From the NCBI GenBank assembly GCA_013360445.1, contig JABWBP010000029.1:16636-80635 (forward strand): DNA of 64,000 bases, written 5' to 3'. Positions 16,542-24,366 of the stretch are shown here, piece by piece (position 1 is the stretch's first letter; the number at the start of each line of letters is the position of its first letter). This DNA is from Calditrichaceae bacterium. Its GTDB lineage: Bacteria; Calditrichota; Calditrichia; RBG-13-44-9; J075. The notes under the pieces are model-generated. The model searched no databases. It was not told the DNA's origin and saw nothing but the letters and a program-made list of their open reading frames with translations. The position numbers were made by a program, and so were the translations under genes.

Positions 16542-18440
16542 ATGGAGACTCCTGTACTTACTCATCCCGGAAAACCGGAAACCCCACCGGTAAAAAAAAC
16601 TATTCAGCTCCCAGAGCACATCGTCGAGATTGTCAGCGATTCCGGCGAAGGCGCCCAGACTGCCGGGCAGGCTTTCGGATCCATCTGCGCCCGCATGGGC
16701 AACGGGGTCTGGACCGTGGAGATCATCCCTGCGGAGATCGAGCCCCCGGCGCGCACTCCCGCGGGCGCCAGCGGGAACCGCATTCGCTTCGGCTCCTTCG
16801 ACATGAGCAACGCCGGGGATGACGCGGACCTGGTGGTGGCTTTCAACGAGCAGGCGCTGTTGGGCCGGGAGCGGGCAAAAAATTTGAAAGAAAATTGTAT
16901 TATACTGATGGAGAACAAATGGCGGGAGGATCTGGATGAAAGGATCAAACGCCAGTATGCCGAGACTTTCGAGATGCTCAGCCGCAAGAATTACCGGATT
17001 TACGAGATTCCCATGGAAGAGGAGTGCCTGAAAGTTATGGATAATCCCCGGCGGGGCAAGAACATGTTCGTGTTAGGGCTGCTCTGCAACGTCTATAGCA
17101 TGGATTTGCAAATCGCCTATCAGCAGATTTACTACGCCTTCCGCAAAAAAGGACAGAAGGTCATCGACGTAAACCAGAAACTGTTGGACGCCGGTTACCA
17201 ATGGGCGGAAAATAACCTTGACTTCAAATTTGTGGTGCCCCCCACCGGGGATACCCGGCCAAAGATCGTGGTAAATGGCAACGTCGCCGTGGGCCTGGGC
17301 GTGATGGCCTCGGGCATGGAAGTCTGCGCCATGTATCCCATCACCCCGGCCACCTCCGCCTCCCACTACCTCAGCGAGGTATTCGAGAACTCCGGCGGAA
17401 TGGTGCACCAGGCGGAGGATGAAATCGCCGCCTGCGCCTTCGCTATCGGCGCATCCTACGCCGGAAAGTGCGCGGTCACGATTACCTCCGGCCCCGGCCT
17501 GGCGCTCAAGACCGAACTGATCGGCCTGGCGGTAATGGCGGAAATCCCCTTAGTGTTGGTGGACGTGCAGCGCGGGGGCCCCAGCACCGGCCTGCCCACC
17601 AAAGTGGAGCAGGGCGACCTGTTGGCGGCCATGTTCGGCTCCCCCGGCGACGCCCCCAAAGTGGTAATGGCCGCCGCCACCATCGAGGACTGCTTCTACA
17701 GCATTATTACCGCCCGCAAGATTGCGGAATCCTTCCGCATGCCGGTTATGGTGCTCACCGACGCCAACCTTGCCACCGGGCAGCAGCCTTTTTTGCGGCC
17801 GCAATTCCAAAAAGAGTGGCTGACTCCCCCATTTGACCAAAGCCCCATTCCCGAGGGTACGAAGCCGTACGACTGGCACCCGGTTACCGGCCTTTCCCGG
17901 CGCTTCATTCCAGGGCAGCCGGGGGGGATGCACACCCTCACCGGCCTGGCGCACACCCGGGAATCGAAAGTAGCCTACGAGCCGGGGGTGAACCAGGAAG
18001 GCTGCGACCATCGCAGCCTGAAATTGGCGGCGTTCCAGAAGACCTTGAAGCCGCCCAAAGTATTTGGGGATGAAGAAGGTGATCTGCTGATCGTCGGCTG
18101 GGGCAGCACCAAAGGGGCCATCGAGGAAGCGGTGGAGCGGGTGCGGGCCGCGGGGCTGAGCGTCTCTTCCCTGCACCTCAAATTCCTGCAGCCCCTGGCC
18201 ACGGGCATCAAAGAGATATTGCAGCGCTTCAAAAAAGTAATGACCGTGGAGATCAACTTCTCCGACGACGTGAACCGGGAATTGATCAACGAAGACAACC
18301 GCCGCTACGCCAATTTGCAATGGCTGCTGCGCGCCCGCTACCTCATCGACGTGGATTCCTTCTCCAACGTGCACGGGCAGCCCATCAAACCGGGGGCGAT
18401 CGAGAAGAAAATCCGCGAGGTTATTGCGCAAATGGTTTAA
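16542..18440 (+). CDS. 2-oxoacid:ferredoxin oxidoreductase, fused gamma-alpha subunit
   Basis: 632 residues; ATG at 16542 behind AGGAAGG. The enzyme oxidatively decarboxylates a 2-oxoacid with CoA to an acyl-CoA and reduces ferredoxin, or runs in reverse. Residues about 22-215 are the gamma domain (EIVSDSGEGAQTAGQAFG). The alpha pyrimidine-binding domain follows, with the hallmark YPITP at 265-269 and the substrate-entry HQAEDEIAACAFAIGASYAG region, then the transketolase C-like domain (DLLIVGWGSTKGAIEEAVE). This fused layout is typical of 2-oxoglutarate (KorA-type) and related enzymes, but substrate cannot be fixed from sequence. The beta gene lies 593 bases downstream beyond a GxxExxY cassette. 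Confidence 0.93.
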   Translation: METPVLTHPGKPETPPVKKTIQLPEHIVEIVSDSGEGAQTAGQAFGSICARMGNGVWTVEIIPAEIEPPARTPAGASGNRIRFGSFDMSNAGDDADLVVAFNEQALLGRERAKNLKENCIILMENKWREDLDERIKRQYAETFEMLSRKNYRIYEIPMEEECLKVMDNPRRGKNMFVLGLLCNVYSMDLQIAYQQIYYAFRKKGQKVIDVNQKLLDAGYQWAENNLDFKFVVPPTGDTRPKIVVNGNVAVGLGVMASGMEVCAMYPITPATSASHYLSEVFENSGGMVHQAEDEIAACAFAIGASYAGKCAVTITSGPGLALKTELIGLAVMAEIPLVLVDVQRGGPSTGLPTKVEQGDLLAAMFGSPGDAPKVVMAAATIEDCFYSIITARKIAESFRMPVMVLTDANLATGQQPFLRPQFQKEWLTPPFDQSPIPEGTKPYDWHPVTGLSRRFIPGQPGGMHTLTGLAHTRESKVAYEPGVNQEGCDHRSLKLAAFQKTLKPPKVFGDEEGDLLIVGWGSTKGAIEEAVERVRAAGLSVSSLHLKFLQPLATGIKEILQRFKKVMTVEINFSDDVNRELINEDNRRYANLQWLLRARYLIDVDSFSNVHGQPIKPGAIEKKIREVIAQMV

Positions 18441-18446
18441 GAAATT

Positions 18447-18524
18447 TTAACCGCAGAATTCGCAGAGATCGCGGAGATTTATCTTTTAAAATGAAGTATT
18501 ACTCTGCGACCTCTGCGGTGAATT
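18447..18524. repeat. 9-nt-unit hairpin, left boundary of the GxxExxY cassette
   Basis: Left arm TTAACCGCAGAAT-TCGCAGAGA-TCGCGGAGA (18447-18479) is a run of 9-nt units of the form NCGCAGANN. The right arm (18501-18522) read backwards is ACCGCAGAGG-TCGCAGAG, so the block folds on itself. It lies just 3' of the alpha gene stop. Confidence 0.75.
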
Positions 18525-18563
18525 TTTAAATTTAGTATTGTCAGGTTAAAAGATTGCAGAGAT

Positions 18564-18959
18564 ATGATGGAAAAAATACGCATAAATGAATTAACGGAGA
18601 AGGGTATCGGGCTGGCTATCAAAGTGCATAAGAAGCTTGACCCTGGCTTTTTAGAATCCGTCTATCAGGCGGCCCTGGCTTATGAACTGGAAAAAGCCGG
18701 AATTCCTTTTGAGCGAGAAAAAGAACTGCCTGTGATTTACGAAGAAGTTGTAATTGATGTAGGCTTCCGATGTGATTTTCTTATAGATGAACGGCTTATT
18801 GTAGAATCTAAATCCGTTAAAGAACTGCATCCCATAGACCAGGCACAATTATTGAACTATTTGAAAATCACCAAACTTCAGGTGGGTTTACTTATCAACT
18901 TCAATGTTTTTGTGCTCAAAGATGAAATAAAAAGAATGGTAAACAATTTTAGAGAATGA
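18564..18959 (+). CDS. GxxExxY protein (PD-(D/E)XK nuclease-like fold)
   Basis: 131 residues; ATG at 18564 (a second ATG follows), ribosome site weak. The signature is present as G28-F-L-E31-S-V-Y34. A PD-(D/E)XK-like core is visible: D71 (FRCDFLID), E81 and K83 (VESKSV), with Q93/Q95 in the next helix. Members of this widespread family have no established biochemical role. The gene sits between the alpha and beta genes of an oxidoreductase, is lower in GC than either, and is bracketed by inverted blocks of a 9-nt repeat (18447-18524 and 18980-19013). It therefore looks like a passenger or driver of a small mobile cassette, not an enzyme subunit. Confidence 0.9.
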   Translation: MMEKIRINELTEKGIGLAIKVHKKLDPGFLESVYQAALAYELEKAGIPFEREKELPVIYEEVVIDVGFRCDFLIDERLIVESKSVKELHPIDQAQLLNYLKITKLQVGLLINFNVFVLKDEIKRMVNNFRE

Positions 18960-18979
18960 AAACTCTAAAAATACTTTGC

Positions 18980-19013
18980 TTTCTCTGCGAACTCCGCGCT
19001 CTCTGCGGTTAAA
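18980..19013 (-). repeat. 9-nt-unit repeat, right boundary of the GxxExxY cassette
   Basis: Read on the minus strand: TTTAACCGCAGAGA-GCGCGGAGT-TCGCAGAGA, the inverted counterpart of the left boundary (both begin TTTTAACCGCAGA or ATTTAACCGCAGA). Together the two blocks define a 567-base segment, 18447-19013. Confidence 0.75.
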
Positions 19014-19033
19014 TAGAAAGAAAGGGATAGGAC

Positions 19034-20032
19034 ATGTTCGGCGTCAGCATTGACAATTTGATCGATCTGGAAAAAGAGCAGTACACCCTGGTTGATTACC
19101 AGGGCAACGAGCCGCGCTGGTGCTCCGGCTGCGGCGACAACGGCATTTTGACCGCGGTGCAGCGGCTCTGCCGCGACGAGCAGCTTCCACCGGAAAAAAC
19201 CGTGTTCGTTTCCGGCATCGGCTGCTCCAGCCGCTTTCCCCATTATATGAAAACCTACGGGTTCCACGGTTTGCATGGCCGGGCGCTGCCCATTGCCCAG
19301 GGCGTCAAAATCCGCCGCCCGGATTTGCACGTGTTCGTAAACATGGGCGACGGCGACTGCTGCAGCATCGGCACCGCCCATTGGATTCACGCCATCCGCT
19401 ACAACATGAAGATGGTGGCGATGATGCACGACAACGCCATTTATGGGTTGACTAAAAAGCAGGTCTCCCCCACTTCCCCGCAGGGCTTGAAGAGCAATAC
19501 CACCCCCTACGGCGCTTACTTGCAGCCGCTCAATCCCACGGTTACCACCCTGGGGGTCAGCAACGTTTCGTTTGTGGCCCAGGCGGTGGAATGGCTCCCG
19601 GAAATGCTGTACGATATTATCCGCGCGGCCTATCATCACCAGGGATTTGCGTTCATCCGCATTTTGCAGCGCTGCCCGCACTACCTGCCCACTTATTTCG
19701 ATCCGCTGATGCAGAACCCGGATAATATCCTCATGCTCACTCACCGGAACGGGATTCAGCCGAGCAAGGCGCTTTCCCGCATCTACAAGAACCAGGAGGA
19801 GCACGACCCCGCGGATATTCATCGCGCCCGGCAATACGCCTCCCGCACCGACAAGCTGGCAATCGGTATTCTCTATCGCAATGAGGAGGTTCCCTGCTAC
19901 GATGAGATCCGCAAGCCCAAACATTTCTTTACCCCGGAGATGGTGCAGGCCGCCCTGGACAAGGAATTCGACAAATTCGCCGTCAGTATTACCGATACCG
20001 AAGAAGGGGACAGCAGTGAAAGCGCAGACTGA
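19034..20032 (+). CDS. 2-oxoacid:ferredoxin oxidoreductase, beta subunit
   Basis: 332 residues; ATG at 19034 with AAAGGGATAGG just upstream. Thiamine diphosphate-binding subunit: N-terminal WCSGCGDNG (C30, C33) with C64 (GIGCSSR) as ligands of a [4Fe-4S] cluster, and the cofactor motif running from GDGD (105-108) to N134 (MMHDN). The GLKSNTTPYG loop and the C-terminal FIRILQRCPHY match the KorB-type subfamily. It pairs with the alpha subunit encoded at 16542. Its last 17 bases overlap the start of the next gene, so translation of the two is probably coupled. Confidence 0.94.
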   Translation: MFGVSIDNLIDLEKEQYTLVDYQGNEPRWCSGCGDNGILTAVQRLCRDEQLPPEKTVFVSGIGCSSRFPHYMKTYGFHGLHGRALPIAQGVKIRRPDLHVFVNMGDGDCCSIGTAHWIHAIRYNMKMVAMMHDNAIYGLTKKQVSPTSPQGLKSNTTPYGAYLQPLNPTVTTLGVSNVSFVAQAVEWLPEMLYDIIRAAYHHQGFAFIRILQRCPHYLPTYFDPLMQNPDNILMLTHRNGIQPSKALSRIYKNQEEHDPADIHRARQYASRTDKLAIGILYRNEEVPCYDEIRKPKHFFTPEMVQAALDKEFDKFAVSITDTEEGDSSESAD

Positions 20033-22616
20033 TCAACCGGAAATCAAAACTTCTACATCTTTAAAATTGAATGGCCAAACCGGCGAAGGAACCGGCCAGG
20101 GCCAGGAAGGCCAGCCCGGCCATTCCGGCGCGGCGGAATTTTCCGCGCCGGCGTTGCCGGAAGAAACCTTGCCGGCGCCCCCGGGCGACCCCGCCGGAAC
20201 AATACGGGAACAAGCGCCCCCCGAAGCCGGGACTCCCCCGGCGTTTGCGGACTTGCGCACCTTCTACGTCACCGCTGCCCGCCCTGCCGGGGCCGGCGGA
20301 GAGGGCGCCGCACTGTTTCAGGAGAATTTAATTCCGGCCGTTTTATATTCCTATCGCAACCTTTCCCGGGTGCGCTACGATTACCCGCTCTGCCTGCCCG
20401 ACTTCGCTGTTCAGGCGGGCCTGCCCGATTCTTCCGGGGAAGAGTGGACCACCCCGCTGCGAACGATTTTCGACCGCCTGGCCGAGAAAACCGTTCCCGA
20501 AGGCGAGGAAGGGGAATCATTCCGCCAAAACCTGCTGCGCCTGGAAGAGCGCATCAAGCGCTTTCTGGAAAATGAAGGAACCGGGCGGTTAGCGGATTTG
20601 TGGGAAGCGGCTGCAAACCAGATTTTGGAAGAAGCCCGCTCCCAAAAACAAAAAGACGACGTGATCGCCAAACAATTTGCCGCCGCCCGTAACGCTTTGA
20701 CCGGCGATGGCATCCTGCTGCCCTGCGATTCTTCGACCCCGGAACGGCTACTGCAAGCGGCGGCCGTCCGGGTATGGCGGAAAAAAATCGAAAAAATCCT
20801 CCGGGAAACGGATGACCTGATCGCCCGCCTGAGAGATACCCTGGATACCGACGAGGCCAGGGCTTCCCGCGCCTACTCCGCGGAGGGTTTGAAAGCTTCC
20901 ATCGGAAAAGGCGGGGAAGAAGAAGTGGATTTTTCGGCCATGTCCACCATCCTCGCCCGCAGCCAGCCGGCGCAGTCGCTGCCGGAGAAACGCCAGCGGC
21001 GCATCGAGGAAAGCCTGCGCACGCTGGAATCGCTAAGGCCGTTTTTGGCCGGGGAAAGCGGGGCCGCCAAATCCAAAAACCGCCTGGCGCACCCGGGCCA
21101 TCTGACCGATTCCGCCAAAACCGCCCTGGAGAGCGCCCGGCGCGGGCAAAAGACCTTCGTAGCGTTCTTCAAGGCGCTGCGCATTGCCCGGCTGGAAGTG
21201 AAAAACCGCTACCAGGAAGAGAAGCACGACGCTTTTTTCGAGACGTTCGATCTCAGCCTGCTGACGCCGGAAGAAATCGGGATTTTCCCGCCGGTTTTAG
21301 TATCCTTGACCGCCAATCACATCAAGGCAGAAGATAAAAGCCTGCTCCTCGACCTCCTGGGATCGGATTTTCCGGTCAAAATTCTGCTCCGGGTGGATGA
21401 CCTGGGGGAAAGCCCCCTCGCTGACGATCACCAGCCGCCGGTAAATTTCTGGGCCGCCCAACTTGCCGGCATGGCGCTCAACTTGAATCATTCCTACGTT
21501 TTGCAAACCGGTCTTTCCAACCCCGCCGCGCTCGCCGGCGGTTTGCTGAAGGGCTTGGAATACCAGGGACCGGCGCTTTTTGCAGTTTACACCGCGGCCG
21601 GCGCTAAAGATCATTCGCCGCTTCCCGCTTATCTGCTCAGCGCCGCAGCCGCGCGCGCGCGGGCTTTTCCGGGATTTGCCTACGACCCGGGCAGGGGAAC
21701 GGATTGGGCCTCGCGCTTCAGTGTAAGCCTCTCAACGCAATCTTCCCGCGCCTGGCCGGAGATGAATTTTCCCTGCCAAACCGCGGAAGGGCAGGAGAAA
21801 ACCGCCGCCGTCGAATTCACCTATGCGGATTTTTTAGCCGCAGATCGCCGCTTTGCCGGGCAGTTCCTCCCGCTCCCCCCGGCGGCCGGCAGTGAGAAAA
21901 TGGTTCTCCTGGGCGAGTACTTCCGGCTATCGAAAGAAGACATGGCTGAGAAAGTGCCCTTTTTGTGGATGGTGGATGAAAAAGGCATCCTCTGGCGCGT
22001 CGTGGTGGGCTGGAGGGTGGTAGCCGCCGCCCAAAAGATCGCCGCCCGCTGGCAAAACCTGCAAGAATTGGCCGGGATCAATAACTCCCACCTGCGGCGA
22101 ATGGCGGAAACGGAGCAGAAACGGCTTCAGGATGAAACTCGCCCGGCGACGGAAACCGTTGCGGCGCAAGCCGCTCCTTCCCGGAATATGGATGAGCTGA
22201 GCCGGGACATTGCCTTCAGGATTATCAACGGGTTGATCGCCGTGGGCAGGGGCGAGGAGATTCCCTCCGCGCCGCTGGCCGTTCCCTCCCTCCCGCCCTC
22301 GCCGGCGCCGGCGGCCCCTGTTGCGGTTGCGCCCGCGGAAAAAGCGCAAGAAGTGTTGATCATCGAGGAAGCGTATATCGACAGCCCGCTGTGCACCAGC
22401 TGCAACGATTGCATCAACATCAACAACCGCATGTTCGCTTACAACGAGAACAAGCAGGCTTACATCAAAGACGCCGGGGCGGGAACCTTCAAACAACTGG
22501 TGCAGGCGGCGGAAAAATGCCCGGTGCAGATCATCCACCCCGGCAAACCGAAGAATTCCAGCGAGCCGGGATTGGAGGCGCTGATCAAGCGGGCGGCGAA
22601 GTTTAACCGGGTGTAG
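20016..22616 (+). CDS. Large ferredoxin-tailed protein of the 2-oxoacid oxidoreductase operon
   Basis: 866 residues from GTG at 20016, chosen because AAGGGGA lies 5 bases before it and it overlaps the beta stop by 17 bases; in-frame ATGs further upstream lie inside beta. Layout: low-complexity Gly/Pro/Glu-rich N-terminus (1-75); charged helical, probably coiled-coil region (about 150-420); an alpha/beta region (about 420-620: PPVLVSLTANHI, NHSYVLQTGLSNPAALAGGLL, GPALFAVYTA) that resembles the thiamine-domain part of pyruvate:ferredoxin oxidoreductases but lacks a GDG...N motif; a VPFLWMVDEKGILWRVVVGW segment; a Pro/Ala linker; and a C-terminal ferredoxin domain with C793, C796, C799 and C835 (LCTSCNDC...EKCP), enough for one [4Fe-4S] cluster. 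It probably delivers or collects electrons for the alpha/beta enzyme. I know similar tails but no characterised protein of this whole architecture. Confidence 0.8.
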   Translation: MKAQTDQPEIKTSTSLKLNGQTGEGTGQGQEGQPGHSGAAEFSAPALPEETLPAPPGDPAGTIREQAPPEAGTPPAFADLRTFYVTAARPAGAGGEGAALFQENLIPAVLYSYRNLSRVRYDYPLCLPDFAVQAGLPDSSGEEWTTPLRTIFDRLAEKTVPEGEEGESFRQNLLRLEERIKRFLENEGTGRLADLWEAAANQILEEARSQKQKDDVIAKQFAAARNALTGDGILLPCDSSTPERLLQAAAVRVWRKKIEKILRETDDLIARLRDTLDTDEARASRAYSAEGLKASIGKGGEEEVDFSAMSTILARSQPAQSLPEKRQRRIEESLRTLESLRPFLAGESGAAKSKNRLAHPGHLTDSAKTALESARRGQKTFVAFFKALRIARLEVKNRYQEEKHDAFFETFDLSLLTPEEIGIFPPVLVSLTANHIKAEDKSLLLDLLGSDFPVKILLRVDDLGESPLADDHQPPVNFWAAQLAGMALNLNHSYVLQTGLSNPAALAGGLLKGLEYQGPALFAVYTAAGAKDHSPLPAYLLSAAAARARAFPGFAYDPGRGTDWASRFSVSLSTQSSRAWPEMNFPCQTAEGQEKTAAVEFTYADFLAADRRFAGQFLPLPPAAGSEKMVLLGEYFRLSKEDMAEKVPFLWMVDEKGILWRVVVGWRVVAAAQKIAARWQNLQELAGINNSHLRRMAETEQKRLQDETRPATETVAAQAAPSRNMDELSRDIAFRIINGLIAVGRGEEIPSAPLAVPSLPPSPAPAAPVAVAPAEKAQEVLIIEEAYIDSPLCTSCNDCININNRMFAYNENKQAYIKDAGAGTFKQLVQAAEKCPVQIIHPGKPKNSSEPGLEALIKRAAKFNRV

Positions 22617-22929
22617 GCAGGAGCAGGAACCGGAGCCGGAGTGCAAAACTTTAGTTTTGCAGGGGTAAGTGCGGAAGCAGTGGCGAAGGGCAGGGGCAGT
22701 TGAGCCTGGAAGGCTTAATGCCGACAAATTCACAGGGATGTGAATGCAGTTGTCGGCGGGGGCAGGGGTGAGGATAATGAAAATTAACTACTGCCTACTG
22801 TGCCTACTGCCTGCTGTGCCTACTGCCTGCTAAAAAAGAGCGCCAGAGACACACACAGCGCGGAGTACGAATTTTTGTAGCCCGGTCAAAAAAAACTGGA
22901 TAGTGAGTGTTTTTTGATTAAATTGGCGG
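22617..22929. other. Intergenic region upstream of the brnT locus
   Basis: 313 bases without a gene. It holds a REP-like unit at 22638-22661 (GGAG head, TGCAAAACT-TTA-GTTTTGCA), a short tandem run of CTGCCTACTGTGC-type units at about 22790-22831, and an inverted repeat at 22886-22917 (TCAAAAAA..ACT / AGT.TTTTTTGA) 13 bases before the brnT start that could be an antitoxin operator. Confidence 0.6.
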
Positions 22930-23214
22930 ATGGAATTCGAGTGGGATGAAAGAAAAAACAAAGCCAACGTCCGTAAGCATGGCATTGATTTTAACGAAGC
23001 AAAAGAAATTTTCAAAAGAAAAGACACTTATACTTTTTTTGATTTGAGAGACTATCAAGAAGATCGGGAAATCAGCATCGGTTCATTATCCAATTTGGTA
23101 TTGATTGTCGTGGTGCATACAACCAGGGCGGATAATATCCGAATCATTTCTGCAAGGAAAGCAACTAAAAAAGAGAGGAAAATTTATTATGCCTATATCC
23201 GCGGAAAGACTTAA
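22930..23214 (+). CDS. brnT: BrnT family toxin
   Basis: 94 residues; ATG at 22930. Matches the BrnT (DUF497) pattern: MEFEWDERKNKANVRKHGIDFNEA at the start and RIISARKATKKERKIYY near the end, the conserved core of this RNase-like toxin of type II toxin-antitoxin pairs. BrnT is thought to block translation by cutting RNA when free of its antitoxin. The next gene overlaps its 3' end by 26 bases and encodes an antitoxin-like protein, the usual toxin-first order of brnTA. Low local GC and repeats on both sides suit a mobile locus. Confidence 0.9.
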   Translation: MEFEWDERKNKANVRKHGIDFNEAKEIFKRKDTYTFFDLRDYQEDREISIGSLSNLVLIVVVHTTRADNIRIISARKATKKERKIYYAYIRGKT

Positions 23215-23443
23215 AGAAGTTGAGTTAATTAAAGACGAGGATATTAACTTGTCCGATATTTCCGAATTAGATGGAGAATTCTTTGAACACGCAGCGATGG
23301 TGATCAGAATTCCAAACGGAATAAAAATTGTCATTGCTCCGCAGACCTGGCAGGCATTGGCGAATTCGCCGGAGGGTTTGGAATACCATGTAAAACAAAT
23401 CAAATTGGCGTTGAAAAATTACAGTGAAAAACAAATCACCTGA
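23189..23443 (+). CDS. BrnA-like antitoxin (divergent)
   Basis: 84 residues from ATG 23189, selected because AAGAGAGGAA lies 8 bases upstream; a longer frame from 23105 would lie inside brnT. The N-terminal half (MPISAERLKEVELIKDEDIN, then LSDISELDGEFFEHAAMV) matches the toxin-binding arm of BrnA antitoxins. The C-terminal half (IKIVIAPQTWQALANSPEGL, EYHVKQIKLALKNYSE) fits the spacing of a ribbon-helix-helix DNA-binding domain, although the usual RLD and YQTRIN motifs are changed. It should neutralise BrnT and repress its own promoter. Confidence 0.75.
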   Translation: MPISAERLKEVELIKDEDINLSDISELDGEFFEHAAMVIRIPNGIKIVIAPQTWQALANSPEGLEYHVKQIKLALKNYSEKQIT

Positions 23444-23470
23444 CACCCCTGCTCCAAAGGTCTCAATTCA

Positions 23471-23665
23471 ATGCTATATCATACCATTATCGCTATTTTT
23501 ATAATTATCTTGCTCATGGCCGGCTGGTTCATCATCCAGGCCTGGGAGCGGCGAGACAGTTTCACCCGCCCGGAAGCCTGCGATGATGACGTGATGCTGA
23601 AACGCTTTAGCTGCATCGGGTGTTTTTTCACCGGGCATTGCCGCAAAGATGAAGAACACGCCTGA
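23471..23665 (+). CDS. Small membrane protein with Cys motif
   Basis: 64 residues; ATG at 23471. One N-terminal membrane helix (TIIAIFIIILLMAGWFIIQAW) and a short soluble tail with C37, C48, C51 and C57 (FSCIGCFFTGHC). Four cysteines in 21 residues suggest a metal or iron-sulfur site. I do not recognise a named family. It precedes the hemerythrin-domain gene on the same strand, though 166 bases and a repeat tract separate them. Confidence 0.6.
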   Translation: MLYHTIIAIFIIILLMAGWFIIQAWERRDSFTRPEACDDDVMLKRFSCIGCFFTGHCRKDEEHA

Positions 23666-23755
23666 GGCGGTATCTGCGATTAATAAATACTCTCAGCCTG
23701 AACCATGTAGAAGAGTGTAATACGATCTTGCGGAGCGCGAAGCAATTCTATCTAT

Positions 23756-23813
23756 GCGCCATGCTCTATGCTCTATGCGCCATGCTCTATGCTCTATGCG
23801 CCATGCGCTCTGC
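23756..23813. repeat. Tandem CTCTATGCGCCATG repeats
   Basis: A run of GCGCCATGCTCTATGCTCTAT units, about 21-bp period, nearly three copies. The reverse complement of the same core (AGCATAGCGCAGAGCGC) recurs at 53415-53441, inside the 5' end of the PpiC-like gene. Confidence 0.7.
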
Positions 23814-23831
23814 TAACCAGGAGAATCGACC

Positions 23832-24293
23832 ATGCCGCTGAAAGAATCGGAAATTGCTGCGAGGATTAAGGAGGAACACGAGCGGATCAAGGGAGAGATG
23901 AAAAAGATTCGCACCATGACCCAGGCGCACGTTTCCCGGGAAGGTTTTGCGAAATGGCGTTTGGACCTGCTCTGGCTGCTGCGGGATTTCAAAACCGGCC
24001 TGCAGCGCCATTTCGACCTCGAGGAAGAAGGGGGATTTATGAGCGAGGTGGTGCGGATTGCGCCGCACAATCTGGATGTCGTGAAGAAGTTAGAGACCGA
24101 ACATCGCCAGATGGTCATCGATTTGGACGGGATTTTGGAGGATTTGAAAAACCTGGAAGAAAAGGACGATCTGAAACTCGACAAAATACGCGCCCGTGTC
24201 GGGGAATTTTTTGCCCTCATCGAATCCCACGAAGCCGAGGAAGGCGATTTACTCGAATCCACCTACCTGCAGGATGAGGGGATGGCGGATTGA
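23832..24293 (+). CDS. Hemerythrin domain-containing protein
   Basis: 153 residues; ATG at 23832 with AGGAG 8 bases upstream. Four-helix hemerythrin/HHE cation-binding pattern with candidate di-iron ligands H16 (EEHERI), H60 and E64 (RHFDLEEE), H91 (ETEHRQM), H133 and E137 (ESHEAEEGDLL). Such single-domain proteins bind oxygen or nitric oxide or store iron in the cytosol; the exact role here is unknown. It converges on a TPR gene with a strong 13-bp hairpin between. Confidence 0.88.
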   Translation: MPLKESEIAARIKEEHERIKGEMKKIRTMTQAHVSREGFAKWRLDLLWLLRDFKTGLQRHFDLEEEGGFMSEVVRIAPHNLDVVKKLETEHRQMVIDLDGILEDLKNLEEKDDLKLDKIRARVGEFFALIESHEAEEGDLLESTYLQDEGMAD

Positions 24294-24303
24294 AAGAAAG
24301 CTC

Positions 24304-24341
24304 TCAGCGGTCAGCTTTCAGCTTTTTTAGCTGACCGCTGA
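24304..24341. terminator. Bidirectional hairpin between convergent genes
   Basis: TCAGCGGTCAGCT (24304-24316) pairs perfectly with AGCTGACCGCTGA (24329-24341); the loop contains a T tract. It lies between the hemerythrin stop (24293) and the TPR gene stop (24367). Confidence 0.6.
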
Positions 24342-24366
24342 TGGCTGATTGCTGATCGCTACTTCG

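Noticed and set aside
17550..18431. 293-residue minus-strand frame opposite the oxidoreductase alpha gene
   Set aside because: Antisense shadow; the sense strand codes a full conserved enzyme.
18564..18959. GxxExxY protein as a subunit of the oxidoreductase
   Set aside because: No redox motif, different base composition, and it is bracketed by inverted repeats; position is better explained by insertion.
18965..19924. 319-residue minus-strand frame opposite the oxidoreductase beta gene
   Set aside because: Antisense shadow of a conserved enzyme, starting or ending in repeat sequence.
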